Shown: in pieces, positions 43,525 to 51,996 of the stretch
How the letters are laid out: the number at the start of each line of letters is the position of its first letter
Position numbering within the stretch: the stretch's first letter is position 1
Assembly: GCA_029785085.1 (NCBI GenBank)
Contig: JAFMAI010000002.1
Coordinates: 1-64,000, forward strand
From: Nitrososphaerota archaeon
GTDB taxonomy: Archaea > Thermoproteota > Nitrososphaeria > Nitrososphaerales > Gagatemarchaeaceae
DNA length: 64,000 bases
Direction of reading: 5' to 3'
Program-made: the position numbers and the translations under genes
The notes under the pieces: generated by a model
The model's input: the letters and a program-made list of their open reading frames with translations, nothing else
Database searches by the model: none
What the model was told of the DNA's origin: nothing

Positions 43525-44610
43525 ATGAACGAATTCACGAAGAGCTTCCTCAGGTCAGCTTACAAGGAGTACTACTTCCGCTGGGCCAGTTCTATCGAGT
43601 TCCCAGTTGACATCGAGGGAAGGGAATTCGGATACATCCCGTTCGGCGCCGGGATGGTCCGTCACCTGTCGTTCAAGAACGAAGGGGTGGCGGTCGCAGA
43701 GATTCTAAGACAGTCGCCGTCATCTGTGTATTGTTCCAACGCCCGCTATGAACGCCCCACTATGCCCATTGATGAGAAAGGGTGGCTGGGCGCCGAACTA
43801 ATCTTCGACATAGATGCCACCGACATCCCCACTCCGTGCAAAAAGGAACACGACCTCTGGTACTGCGAGAAATGCCACGCCTCGGGGAAACTCCCCAGGC
43901 CGGCCAAATGCTCCAAGTGCGGGGGGCCCACCACGGAGTTCCACGGAATCTGCGAAACCTGCTTGGACGCGGCATGGGAACACACTATGAGAGTGGTCTG
44001 CTTCCTTACTGACGACTTCGGGGTCGAACGAGAAGCGATTAGGATTTATTTCTCGGGCAACAGAGGATATCATCTCCAAGTATACGATGATAGGTTCGAA
44101 CAACTGGATCAGCTCGCCCGCGGTGAGATAGCGGAGTACGTCCGTGGGACCTCTCTCCCACCCAGCCAAAGCATAACTTCGACTCTCAGGCGAAGGACGC
44201 AGACCGGCGCCATCGGCGCAGGATGGACCAGGCGCATAACTGCATACATCGAACAGCGCAGGGAAGGCTACAGCGGCACCACACAGAAGCTCGTCTCCGA
44301 GGCGATTGCCTCCCAGCGTGCTCTGGTCGATTCTTCGGTGACCACAGATATCCATCGGGTGTTCAGGCTAGCAGGGACGCTGCACGGGACAACTGGGATG
44401 TCCAAGACGCGGGTGATGTCCAAGGATAGATTCGATCCCCAAGAGGATCCATACGTCTTGGCCGCGAAGGCGGTGAATGTCGCAGTATCTTTTTACCCCC
44501 AATTCAGGGCCAGGCACAGGGACTTTGGCCCGTACAAATCAGTCACAGTCGAGTTGCCCGCCTTTGCGGCGGTACAAATCCTGACTAGAGGTCTAGGCGA
44601 AGTGGTTTGA
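43525..44610 (+). CDS. priS: DNA primase small (catalytic) subunit PriS
   Basis: 361 residues. The catalytic aspartates are in ELIFDIDATDIP, a zinc knuckle follows (WYCEKCHASG...CSKCGG...CETC), and the nucleotide-binding SGNRGYHLQV is at about residue 175. It makes RNA/DNA primers with PriL. It starts ATG 43525 after a TTCTTATCT box (43490-43498). The GINS gene starts directly at its stop, a linkage seen across archaea. Confidence 0.95.
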   Translation: MNEFTKSFLRSAYKEYYFRWASSIEFPVDIEGREFGYIPFGAGMVRHLSFKNEGVAVAEILRQSPSSVYCSNARYERPTMPIDEKGWLGAELIFDIDATDIPTPCKKEHDLWYCEKCHASGKLPRPAKCSKCGGPTTEFHGICETCLDAAWEHTMRVVCFLTDDFGVEREAIRIYFSGNRGYHLQVYDDRFEQLDQLARGEIAEYVRGTSLPPSQSITSTLRRRTQTGAIGAGWTRRITAYIEQRREGYSGTTQKLVSEAIASQRALVDSSVTTDIHRVFRLAGTLHGTTGMSKTRVMSKDRFDPQEDPYVLAAKAVNVAVSFYPQFRARHRDFGPYKSVTVELPAFAAVQILTRGLGEVV

Positions 44611-45168
44611 ATGCCTGAAGCGACGCTCGAACACCTGAAGCGTAGGCTCGAGTTGGAGACGCAGTCAGGAGGACTACTCCAGCTCCCGGCTGACTTCTAT
44701 GCGGGCATGTCAGCGTACACCCAGAAACTGAAGAGGTCCGCAGGCGCAGGGGCGTCAGAGATGACCGTCCGATTAGCTGCCGTCCAGGCGAGGATGATTG
44801 AGTCCATGGTCAGGGAGCTGCTGCAACTCAGGGTTGCGAAGGCGATGCGACAGGGCGCCATCCTACAACTTCTCCCGGAAGAAAGGTACGTGTGCTCCGC
44901 AGAGCAGAAGTTCGAGAAGCGCTTCCAGACCTTAGTAGAGGCGATTTCAGGGGGTCAACCATCCTTCCTAGAGTTCGCCCACATGACCGAGAGCCAGAGA
45001 AACATCACAGTGCGATTCGTGAAACACGTCAACGAGCTGGTGGGACTCGACCTGAGGCGTTACGGCCCATTCGAGCCCGAGGACGTGGCATCCATTCCTG
45101 CCGCCAGCGCAGATATCCTAATAGCGGGTGGTGATGCAATCGAAGTCACCACCAGAGACGACGTCTAG
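44611..45168 (+). CDS. GINS complex subunit (Gins51/15-like)
   Basis: 185 residues, helical. The segment LQLPADFYAGMSAYTQKL is the start of the A domain, MVRELLQLRVAKAMRQGA the core helix, and a B-domain-like YGPFEPEDVASIP tail closes the protein. GINS joins MCM and GAN/Cdc45 in the replicative helicase. It begins ATG 44611 immediately after the priS stop, the usual archaeal pairing. Confidence 0.85.
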   Translation: MPEATLEHLKRRLELETQSGGLLQLPADFYAGMSAYTQKLKRSAGAGASEMTVRLAAVQARMIESMVRELLQLRVAKAMRQGAILQLLPEERYVCSAEQKFEKRFQTLVEAISGGQPSFLEFAHMTESQRNITVRFVKHVNELVGLDLRRYGPFEPEDVASIPAASADILIAGGDAIEVTTRDDV

Positions 45169-45186
45169 GTGGGTCTCGCACACAGG

Positions 45187-45531
45187 CTAGCTATATGACC
45201 GCCAGGTGTGGCTGCACTTAGCACACCTGTAGAACTGCGTAGGCGGTTCGTCCCCGCTCCTTGTCTGCAGAAACCACCAGAAGGCCTCGTTATGACCACA
45301 CTTGGGGCACTCAGTCTTCGTCGTCGGGAGTGAATTGAGTTTCTCCTCTTTCTCCCCTACCACCTTTATTTGTGGAGTGTTGGAGAGTTCCTCCTCAGTC
45401 TTCTGGACCAACGCGTTCGCTTCCTTCTTAGAATAGCCACAGTTGTCGCAAATATATGTGACTGACACCTCCCTAACTCCCTTCACCTGTTTCAGCTTGA
45501 GTCGAGTCCCACACTTTGGGCAGAACTTCAG
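45187..45531 (-). CDS. Transcription factor S (TFS)
   Basis: 114 residues. It stimulates transcript cleavage by RNA polymerase. The C-terminal ribbon has CPKCGHNEAFWWFLQTRSGDE (with the catalytic acidic pair) and CAKC. The N-terminal ribbon requires FCPKCG followed by YICDNCGY, but FCPKCG lies upstream of the first conventional start (GTG 45486), and no ATG/GTG/TTG occurs in frame before it. The family begins MKFCPKCG; here the codon is CTG 45531, forming CTGA with the rpoL stop. I therefore annotate a CTG start. Confidence 0.93.
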   Translation of the reverse strand: MKFCPKCGTRLKLKQVKGVREVSVTYICDNCGYSKKEANALVQKTEEELSNTPQIKVVGEKEEKLNSLPTTKTECPKCGHNEAFWWFLQTRSGDEPPTQFYRCAKCSHTWRSYS

Positions 45532-45815
45532 CTTGACCCACCACTGAGCGCTTTCTTTACGCCGTCGTAGAGCTCCTTGGTGGTCTCCATGGCCCTGTCG
45601 ACACTGATAGCGAACGCCTTCTCCGGCCTTGCCCGTTGGGATCTGACCTTCAACACGAGCTTCTTAATCAAGGGGTGAGGCGGGAGTACTCCAGCGAAAG
45701 TGACGCTCTTCTCCTCCAGCAGTTCATGATGTACGATTTCAGCGAGGGAGTAATCTTCCCCTGTGATCTCCACCGTGAGGCCCTTTTCGTCTTCACTCGT
45801 GGTCTGAACCTGCAT
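45528..45815 (-). CDS. rpoL: RNA polymerase subunit L (Rpo11)
   Basis: 95 residues. The DYSLAEIVHHELLEEKSVTFAGVLPPHPLIKKLVLKV stretch is the conserved RpoL/Rpb11 assembly fold that pairs with subunit D. It is 30 bp from a GTTTAATAAC box (45841-45850), so probably leaderless. TFS follows by a CTGA overlap. Confidence 0.95.
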   Translation of the reverse strand: MQVQTTSEDEKGLTVEITGEDYSLAEIVHHELLEEKSVTFAGVLPPHPLIKKLVLKVRSQRARPEKAFAISVDRAMETTKELYDGVKKALSGGSS

Positions 45816-45888
45816 ATTTTGTCTGGCCGCCCCCCGACTTGTTATTAAACAGATAGCAGCTTGTCAAGCAATGTTCCGAGTTCGGTGG

Positions 45889-46464
45889 CTACGGCTCGAT
45901 GGGGGTTGTCCCGAAGTCCCTGGCCAGTTTCCTCTCCTCTACATTGCCACATTCATCACACTTCAGCTTGGTCGCGCTCCCCTTTAGAAGGGGCCTTCCG
46001 CAGTTCCCGCACAGTGCAGCGACGACTCCCATGTCAGGCTCGTCAACGGTCAGGTGTATTATCCCATTTACCAGACTGAAGACCCTGCATCTGACGATGT
46101 CGCCAGGTTTGACCGGGGTGGTCCTTCTAGCCCCCCTCCCGCCTCCAGAGAGGCCTCTCAGAGAGAGCATGCCAGAGAAGTCCTTGTGAGTGGGTTTTCC
46201 GTTGAGGAAGAAGATATGGACGTTCGCGGAGTTCGCCTGAGACCCTTCGACTTGGCCTGTGACCCAGTCGTCCACGCGGAACAACTCAGGCTCCGTAGCA
46301 GGCTGCACTGAAATTTCCATATTCTTTATGTCCCTCACCACGGAGCCCGCCCTCAAGGCCCTGATTAGTCCGGAGGCGTCGTATGTGTGCATGCCGGGGA
46401 GGAACTCCTCTGATACTGCAAGTTTGTCCCCTGGGAGGGCAATCGGCACTTTCCGCTCTTTCAT
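45889..46464 (-). CDS. Exosome RNA-binding subunit Csl4
   Basis: About 191 residues. An N-terminal domain (VALPGDKL-like start, PIALPGDKLAVSEEF), a central S1 domain (RTTPVKPGDIVRCRVFSLVNGIIHLTV) and a C-terminal zinc ribbon (CGNCGRPLL...CDECGN) match archaeal Csl4, the cap of the 3'-5' RNA exosome. It starts ATG 46464 in an ATGA overlap with dph2. Confidence 0.93.
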   Translation of the reverse strand: MKERKVPIALPGDKLAVSEEFLPGMHTYDASGLIRALRAGSVVRDIKNMEISVQPATEPELFRVDDWVTGQVEGSQANSANVHIFFLNGKPTHKDFSGMLSLRGLSGGGRGARRTTPVKPGDIVRCRVFSLVNGIIHLTVDEPDMGVVAALCGNCGRPLLKGSATKLKCDECGNVEERKLARDFGTTPIEP

Positions 46465-47492
46465 TGCTTTATGAGCCCCACTGTGAGCTCGATCCATTTC
46501 GCGCGCTCAAGGAACTCCCCCGGATCCCTCCCCTCAATAAGTGCGACTAATGCGTCCGCCTGGGGGATGGATAGCACCGGCCTATCGAAGGTAAACCCAT
46601 CCACCGATATCCTGGGGCAGGCTGTCTGGACGAAAGCTTCGATTTCTCTATGGGGGGCGAGCCGCTCCGTGGTAATGTCCCTCATTGCCAACCGAACCAC
46701 TTTCTTCCCATTCATTTCTAGGCGCTTTGTTATCCAGTTGCTCCTTCCGAGCATCTTCTGACCTTCCTTCAGCCCTGTGATGACGCCGAACACCCGAGCA
46801 TCCCTGGCCTTGTAGACAGCGAGTATGGCCCTCTTCTTCCTCTCGTTGGCGGCAGCCTGCATATCGGTCACCTCATTGGTGTAGGGGTCGAGCATGAACG
46901 TGGGTTTCCCCATGGACAGGGCGAGCCCTACGGCGTGGAATTCGCTCTCTCCAAGGAAGACAAAGGCGTCTACCTCGCTCCTTGTGGGGAAGGGCGCGGA
47001 GAAGTCGCAACCGAACACCTGCCCCTCGAGCATCAAATTGTTCCTCCTGCCGACCACAACATGGAACCCCTTGGCTTCAAGCTTCTCTTTCACTGGGCCG
47101 AGCTGATGGAGGTGCTGGCTGAACGTCGCGAGCCCAATCCGCTTGTAGGGGGCGAGGCCTTTCACCGCGGTCTCAACCACCTCCCCGAACTCCACATCGT
47201 CAACGGCGTCAATCAGATACGTGTAATTCCCTACCTCTCTGATAGCCGCATTGTGCCCGATATGAAGGGCAAGGTCTGCCTGTAACTTCTCGACGTCGTC
47301 ATCGATGGTATCGCAAACCCCGAAGCAGCTGTCTCCTGACATTATCACAGTCACTCCGTACCTCTCTTTCACCTTCTCCATCAGCTCCTTGGTCTGCCTA
47401 AGCAGGCCCCCGGGGGCATTGACCAGGACAACCCTGGGCCTTTTGTCTTCGATTATCCTGAATACCTCGTTTTCATCTATTTTCACGGTCAT
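46461..47492 (-). CDS. dph2: Diphthamide synthesis protein Dph2
   Basis: About 343 residues. It is a noncanonical radical-SAM enzyme that adds aminocarboxypropyl to a histidine of aEF-2. Cysteine contexts that bind the 4Fe-4S cluster are GDSCFGVCD, VFGCDF and TACPRIS. ATG 47492 (TVKIDENEVFRI) is chosen over the open frame to 47561. An AACTATATAACT box at about 47537-47548 supports a promoter here with a leader of some 25 nt. Confidence 0.93.
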   Translation of the reverse strand: MTVKIDENEVFRIIEDKRPRVVLVNAPGGLLRQTKELMEKVKERYGVTVIMSGDSCFGVCDTIDDDVEKLQADLALHIGHNAAIREVGNYTYLIDAVDDVEFGEVVETAVKGLAPYKRIGLATFSQHLHQLGPVKEKLEAKGFHVVVGRRNNLMLEGQVFGCDFSAPFPTRSEVDAFVFLGESEFHAVGLALSMGKPTFMLDPYTNEVTDMQAAANERKKRAILAVYKARDARVFGVITGLKEGQKMLGRSNWITKRLEMNGKKVVRLAMRDITTERLAPHREIEAFVQTACPRISVDGFTFDRPVLSIPQADALVALIEGRDPGEFLERAKWIELTVGLIKQ

Positions 47493-47631
47493 GGAACATT
47501 CCTCGGGTGCGGTCTCAAGGAATGGCTCTCCGAGGCCAGTTATATAGTTGGAGGGAGGCAACCGGTTTCGTGCTGGGCGTCAATGGAAGGAGCAGAGCCC
47601 TCGGGCGTCGGAGTGACCCGCCGTGTCTACG

Positions 47632-47915
47632 GTGATTGACGCCAAGAGTATCGTCAAGCTCTACAAGGGAAGCCAGACCCTGCCCTGAACAGTCTGGACC
47701 TCAACGCGAGCCAGGGGAAGATATTCACACCGTCAGGGAGGACGGAGCGGAAGACCACGTTCCTCAGGATGGCGAGCATCCATCTTGCCCCCACCTCCGA
47801 CACGGTCAGCGTGTTCGGGATGGATGCGATGTCGGAGGCGAGGAGGATCAGGCGCAGGGTCGCAATCACATCTCATGAGGGGGCATCTTCAGAGCGCGAT
47901 AATCCTACCCTCTAA
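47632..47915 (+). pseudogene. Remnant of an ABC transporter ATP-binding protein
   Basis: It starts VIDAKSIVKLYKGSQT in one frame; after a shift near 47680 it continues LNSLDLNASQGKIF, then KTTFLRMASIHLAPTS, VSVFGMDAMSEARRIRRRVA and ITSHEG to TAA 47913-47915. This follows the first 85 residues of an ABC ATPase (A-loop to Q-loop). The Walker A motif has decayed to TPSGRTERKTT in place of GPNGAGKTT, and everything after the Q-loop is lost. Clearly non-functional. Confidence 0.7.
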
Positions 47916-48034
47916 GAGAGCTGGTTCCACCCACGAGGAACAGCCCCGCCATCCCGGCGCATCCTTGGACCCGAACGCACGTGCCTGGCCCATGCCACCT
48001 GGTTGCCGCCGCTAGACCACTGTTTCCGTGCTTG

Positions 48035-48736
48035 CTACCCTGACCCCTGCCCATCCAAGGAACCGGCCCCGGTCTGTGCCCGACCCCTCAGCATCGCAAC
48101 TGACACCCACCCCATCCAGAGAAGCATGGAAGCCAAGAACGCTCTCTCCGCGAGCCCTCCGTAATGGGCGAAGACGCCAGGAACGACGAAGCCGCCGAGG
48201 AGATCCACCAAGCAAAGGACGACTGCGGCATAGGCGATGGGGAGAGCCACGCCTCGGACCCTCGACAGGTGCCTGTTCCCTTCCATGCCTAGCGAAAGGT
48301 ACACGGCCCCGAAGGCCCCCCCGAGGAAGGCGACGACGGCCACGGCTAGGTGTATCGCGCCGTGCCAGGAGATGGGGGTTGCAGGGACATCAGTGGGGAA
48401 TGCTGCCAAGACCAGGGCCCCAACCGACCAGACGGCGAAGAGGTAGCCTCCTCTCCTGAATCGACGCCCCATGACGTCGCCGGCGGTCGCGGCCAAGGCG
48501 AGGGCGAACAGGAAGCAAAGGGAAAAGGCTCCTCTGTTGATGAAGTTCAGCGTCATGACGTAGCCGAACGGACCTACGGCGAGGTCGCTTTCCGCCTGGC
48601 TGACCGGACTGTAATGGGGCGGGAGGGCCTGGGCGGCCGAATCTAGGACGAGATAGAGGACCAGGCCTACCAGCGTGGCAGCGAAAAGGAGGCGCGTCCG
48701 TCTTGCCTGGGCGTCTTCTTCAGAGACGGCTACCAA
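48035..48736 (-). CDS. DUF998-type membrane protein
   Basis: 233 residues with six to seven hydrophobic helices. The pattern of a first helix, then YSPVSQAESDLAVGPFGYVMTLNF, then a WHGAIHLAVAVVAF helix is that of the DUF998 family, whose function is unknown. The start at 48736 is 29 bp from a GCTTAAATT box (48761-48769), fitting a leaderless transcript. Confidence 0.75.
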   Translation of the reverse strand: MVAVSEEDAQARRTRLLFAATLVGLVLYLVLDSAAQALPPHYSPVSQAESDLAVGPFGYVMTLNFINRGAFSLCFLFALALAATAGDVMGRRFRRGGYLFAVWSVGALVLAAFPTDVPATPISWHGAIHLAVAVVAFLGGAFGAVYLSLGMEGNRHLSRVRGVALPIAYAAVVLCLVDLLGGFVVPGVFAHYGGLAERAFLASMLLWMGWVSVAMLRGRAQTGAGSLDGQGSG

Positions 48737-48997
48737 GGACTGGTTCTGCTTTCCACCGGCAATTTAAGCTCGTAACGTAAGTCAACCGAGGCCAACCCAC
48801 ACCAAATTCGTGTCCATTACAACACAGGCGGATCCGGCGGCGAGGATCAGGCGCCAAAGCCATACCAGGTAGATGCCAGTCCGACCTTCATTACTCCACC
48901 TCGCAGATGCCACAGCACGGAATCGCCCTGGGCGTCTTGCGCATTTAAAACTGCAAAGGATAATCCAGCCTCCTGGTCGGACCTCGCGGCGGCTCAA

Positions 48998-50257
48998 ATG
49001 GGCAACCAGGGTAAAGGCGTCTTCGCCGTCTCTCGCACGCTGCTGCTGAACAGGAATATCCGAGCGATTGCGGTCACCGGCCTGATCTCCGGGGTCTACA
49101 TTGGCATGCTCAACTTCGCCCTTCAGCTCTTCCCTCTGTCTATTGGCCTCGGGATCCCTGCCATTGGGATCCTTCAGGCCGTGGGGAGCCGCTTCTCAGG
49201 CGCGGCGGGAACTCTCATACAGCCTCTCGCGGGCCATTACTCCGACCTCCACAGCAGGAAGGGTTCGATCATGCTGGGAAGCGCGACTACGATCGCGTCC
49301 ATGCTCTGCTTCGTGGGGTCAGCGCTTACCGGGGACTGGTATCTGGTTATCATCGCATTTGTCCTCTATGGCTTGTCAGTACTGGGAAGCCCAGCATCCC
49401 AAGCCATGGTCGCCGAGTCGGTCGCGCTCGACCCTCACAAGATGGATGTCGCTTACAGCCTTGTGTTCTTCCTGGGGACCGTCCCCGGCGTGGTGTCTCC
49501 TGCCCTGGCGGGCTCCGCGGTGGGGACCACCGGCTACTTGGCTATCTTCGCTGCGGCCGCGCTCCTGGAGTCATTCGACCTCATCCTCTACTGGAGGGAA
49601 CTCTCCGAGACGGAGCATGTCATGCCCGTCGAGCCAGAGCAGGGTCCGAAGTTCTCGTTGAGAGAGGCGTTCGCCTTTCCGAGGTCGGCATGGGGGTTCT
49701 ACGGTGCGCTAGCCGCCGACGCCTTCGCCTTCGGCATCAGCTCCAACATCATCTATGCAATGGCCCAGGACCAGTTCCATTTCTCCGCTCAGGAGATTGG
49801 TCTACTTGTCGCAGTGTGGTACCTGGCCATGCTAGTCTCTCAGTACCCTGCGACCCGGCTCCTGATCCGATTCGGGCCGAAGAAGACCCTGATAGCCTCC
49901 GAAGCCCTTGGGACGGCGCTGATGACAGGTTGGGCCCTCTCAAACAGCCTCCCCGAGTTCTTGGTCTTCTCCGTCGTCTTCGGAGCCTCGGTCACCACTT
50001 GGGTCCCAGGTGTCTCCTCGCTCCTCATGACCCACGCCCCCCCGAAGACACGAGGAGGTGTAGGGGGTAAAGTGGCGGCCTTCAGAGGTCTGGTCGCGTT
50101 CCCAGCCCCGATACTCGGAGGGTACCTCTACCAGTATCTAGGCTATGATGCCCCCATCCTGGCCAGCCTCGCAGGGACCCTGGCCTGCGTCGCGCTGATG
50201 ATCCGGTTCCTCCCCGAGCGCCCGACGGCGACCACCAGAGGAGGGAGCGGTACCTGA
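48998..50257 (+). CDS. Major facilitator superfamily transporter
   Basis: 419 residues with about twelve hydrophobic helices in two halves. The loop between helices 2 and 3 reads GHYSDLHSRKGSIML, the MFS motif A. The substrate is unknown; drug or metabolite efflux is usual for such proteins. A GCATTTAAAA box at about 48941-48950 gives a short leader. Its stop TGA (50255-50257) overlaps a CTG that seems to start the SET-domain gene. Confidence 0.88.
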   Translation: MGNQGKGVFAVSRTLLLNRNIRAIAVTGLISGVYIGMLNFALQLFPLSIGLGIPAIGILQAVGSRFSGAAGTLIQPLAGHYSDLHSRKGSIMLGSATTIASMLCFVGSALTGDWYLVIIAFVLYGLSVLGSPASQAMVAESVALDPHKMDVAYSLVFFLGTVPGVVSPALAGSAVGTTGYLAIFAAAALLESFDLILYWRELSETEHVMPVEPEQGPKFSLREAFAFPRSAWGFYGALAADAFAFGISSNIIYAMAQDQFHFSAQEIGLLVAVWYLAMLVSQYPATRLLIRFGPKKTLIASEALGTALMTGWALSNSLPEFLVFSVVFGASVTTWVPGVSSLLMTHAPPKTRGGVGGKVAAFRGLVAFPAPILGGYLYQYLGYDAPILASLAGTLACVALMIRFLPERPTATTRGGSGT

Positions 50258-50724
50258 CGCGCTTCAGGGTAGGAGATGCAGGGCCCAAAGGGAAGGGGGT
50301 GTTCGCGGACAGGGCAATCAGGGCTTCGGACGTGGTGGTCAGATTCCAAGGGAAGGCGAAGTGGATCTGGGACATCCCACGCGACGTGTGGCCATACACC
50401 ATACAGGTCGACTACGACAGTTATGTTGTGCCAAAGAGGTACGGACTCGGCTGGTACCTCAACCATTCATGTGACCCCAACTGTGTGGTCTCAGGCATGT
50501 CTGTCGTAGCCGCGAGAGGTATCCGAAAGGGGGAGGAACTGACCTTCGACTACTCCACCGACGTGGACTGGCCCGGTTTCAGGATGCGGTGTAGTTGTGG
50601 CGCGCCGCAGTGCAGGAAGGTGATCAAAGCATATCGATTTCTTCCGGAGGGGCTGAAGAAGAAATACGGGACACATGTGGCTCCCTATCTCCGGCGGAAG
50701 CAGGAACCATCGAATACTGTCTGA
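50254..50724 (+). CDS. SET-domain protein (candidate lysine methyltransferase)
   Basis: About 156 residues, essentially one SET domain. The opening GPKGKGVFADRAI, the cofactor-binding NHSCDPNC, GEELTFDYS with the catalytic tyrosine, and the post-SET-like CSCGAPQC are all intact, so it should bind SAM and zinc. The first conventional start (GTG 50299) would cut the N-terminal GxGVFA strand. CTG 50254, overlapping the MFS stop as CTGA, restores it and no ATG/GTG/TTG lies between. SET proteins are sporadic in archaea; a chromatin or ribosomal protein may be the target. Confidence 0.85.
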   Translation: MTRFRVGDAGPKGKGVFADRAIRASDVVVRFQGKAKWIWDIPRDVWPYTIQVDYDSYVVPKRYGLGWYLNHSCDPNCVVSGMSVVAARGIRKGEELTFDYSTDVDWPGFRMRCSCGAPQCRKVIKAYRFLPEGLKKKYGTHVAPYLRRKQEPSNTV

Positions 50725-50765
50725 CTGTCAGGATAGAGTCGCGAAGGGCCTTCCGGCGTATCTCA

Positions 50766-51953
50766 TCACTGTCCCGGGACTGACGCCACCATCTTCGGCT
50801 TAGGAATCAGAACTGCCCCTATGGCGGAAACCAGCGCCAAGACGGCCATGTACTCGAAGGAGGCGCCGAGCCTACCGTAGTCGTTGAGCACAAACGCGTA
50901 GACCATCAGGGGTCCCAGGGCGTTCCCTCCAGTCGTCCCCAGACCCCAGACCAGCGAGTTGCCTAGGTTCGATGCCCCGACAGGGGCGTAGTCCGCTGCG
51001 AGGGACAGCAGTACCGGAAACCCAGTGTACGCGAAGAATCCGAATAGCGATAGGCAGGCGTAGCTCTCCGCTCCGCCCAAGCTGACGAAGCCCACAATGG
51101 ATGCGGAGGCGCCGGCTGCTGAGAGGGCCATCACAAGCCTATGGTCGACCCTATCCACAAGCCATCCGAAAAGAGGCTGCCCCACGATAGCGGGTGCGAA
51201 GTAGACTGTGGTCAGGATACCGAGCAGGGACCCTACTCCCGCTCCCCTTTGGGTGGTGAGAAAGATCTGAACGTACGCCGCGACTCCGAATATCGCCGCC
51301 GACCTGACGAAGGTGATTATCATCAGGATTATCATCGGCCTGGTGAGCGACCTCCGGAGAGACTCCCCTTCGCGTCTATCAGGCTTCCTGCCCGTTCTGG
51401 CCTCCCCTAGTCCGACCCAGATGAGAACCGCTGCTACCGCGCCCACCAATCCGAAGGCCGCCAGGGAGTCGGGTATCGTAACCACCAGGACTGCCGCCCC
51501 GTAAATCAGCGGGTACACCGCCCTGCCAACGCTCCCCAGGGCGCCGTTCAGGCCTAGCGCCCTTCCGGTATTGCTACGCTCGAACGAAGCCTGCAATATG
51601 CTCCCGCCCAGAGGATGGTAGAATGCGCTCCCAAACCCCATGACGAAGTCGAAGAAGAACGCAAGTGCGAAGAGCTCGGTGCCGGCCGTGTAGACCATCG
51701 TAGCGAAGAAGCCGATCAGCCCCATCGCCAAGAAAGCTATCCCTACGGCCATCAGCCTCCCAGATGCCCCCGTCCTATCTGCCCGCCTGCCGACAAAGAC
51801 GCTGGACACCATCGAGCTGAAGTAGAAGAAGAAGAGAAGAATCGACTGTTCGAAGTGCGTGGTTCCGTACCGGCTCCCAAGAAGGTCTACGACCAGAGGA
51901 AGGAGGAAGACCGAGCCGTCGTTGGTGAAGTGCCCGAGGGAAGTGAACGCCAG
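50766..51953 (-). CDS. Major facilitator superfamily transporter
   Basis: About 395 residues, twelve helices, close in pattern to fosmidomycin-resistance-type MFS proteins (SLGHFTNDGSVFLLPLVV in helix 1). The first conventional start is ATG 51812, which would remove helix 1 and most of helix 2. The frame with helix 1 is open back to about 52040 but has no ATG, GTG or TTG; CTG 51953 begins right before it. A different frame has ATGTCGATG shortly upstream, so one frameshift is an alternative. It lies 43 bp after the aldolase gene on the same strand. Confidence 0.8.
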   Translation of the reverse strand: MAFTSLGHFTNDGSVFLLPLVVDLLGSRYGTTHFEQSILLFFFYFSSMVSSVFVGRRADRTGASGRLMAVGIAFLAMGLIGFFATMVYTAGTELFALAFFFDFVMGFGSAFYHPLGGSILQASFERSNTGRALGLNGALGSVGRAVYPLIYGAAVLVVTIPDSLAAFGLVGAVAAVLIWVGLGEARTGRKPDRREGESLRRSLTRPMIILMIITFVRSAAIFGVAAYVQIFLTTQRGAGVGSLLGILTTVYFAPAIVGQPLFGWLVDRVDHRLVMALSAAGASASIVGFVSLGGAESYACLSLFGFFAYTGFPVLLSLAADYAPVGASNLGNSLVWGLGTTGGNALGPLMVYAFVLNDYGRLGASFEYMAVLALVSAIGAVLIPKPKMVASVPGQ

Positions 51954-51996
51954 CCCCCTGGCCCTTCCAAGGCTGGAAGCATCGACATCGGCTTGG

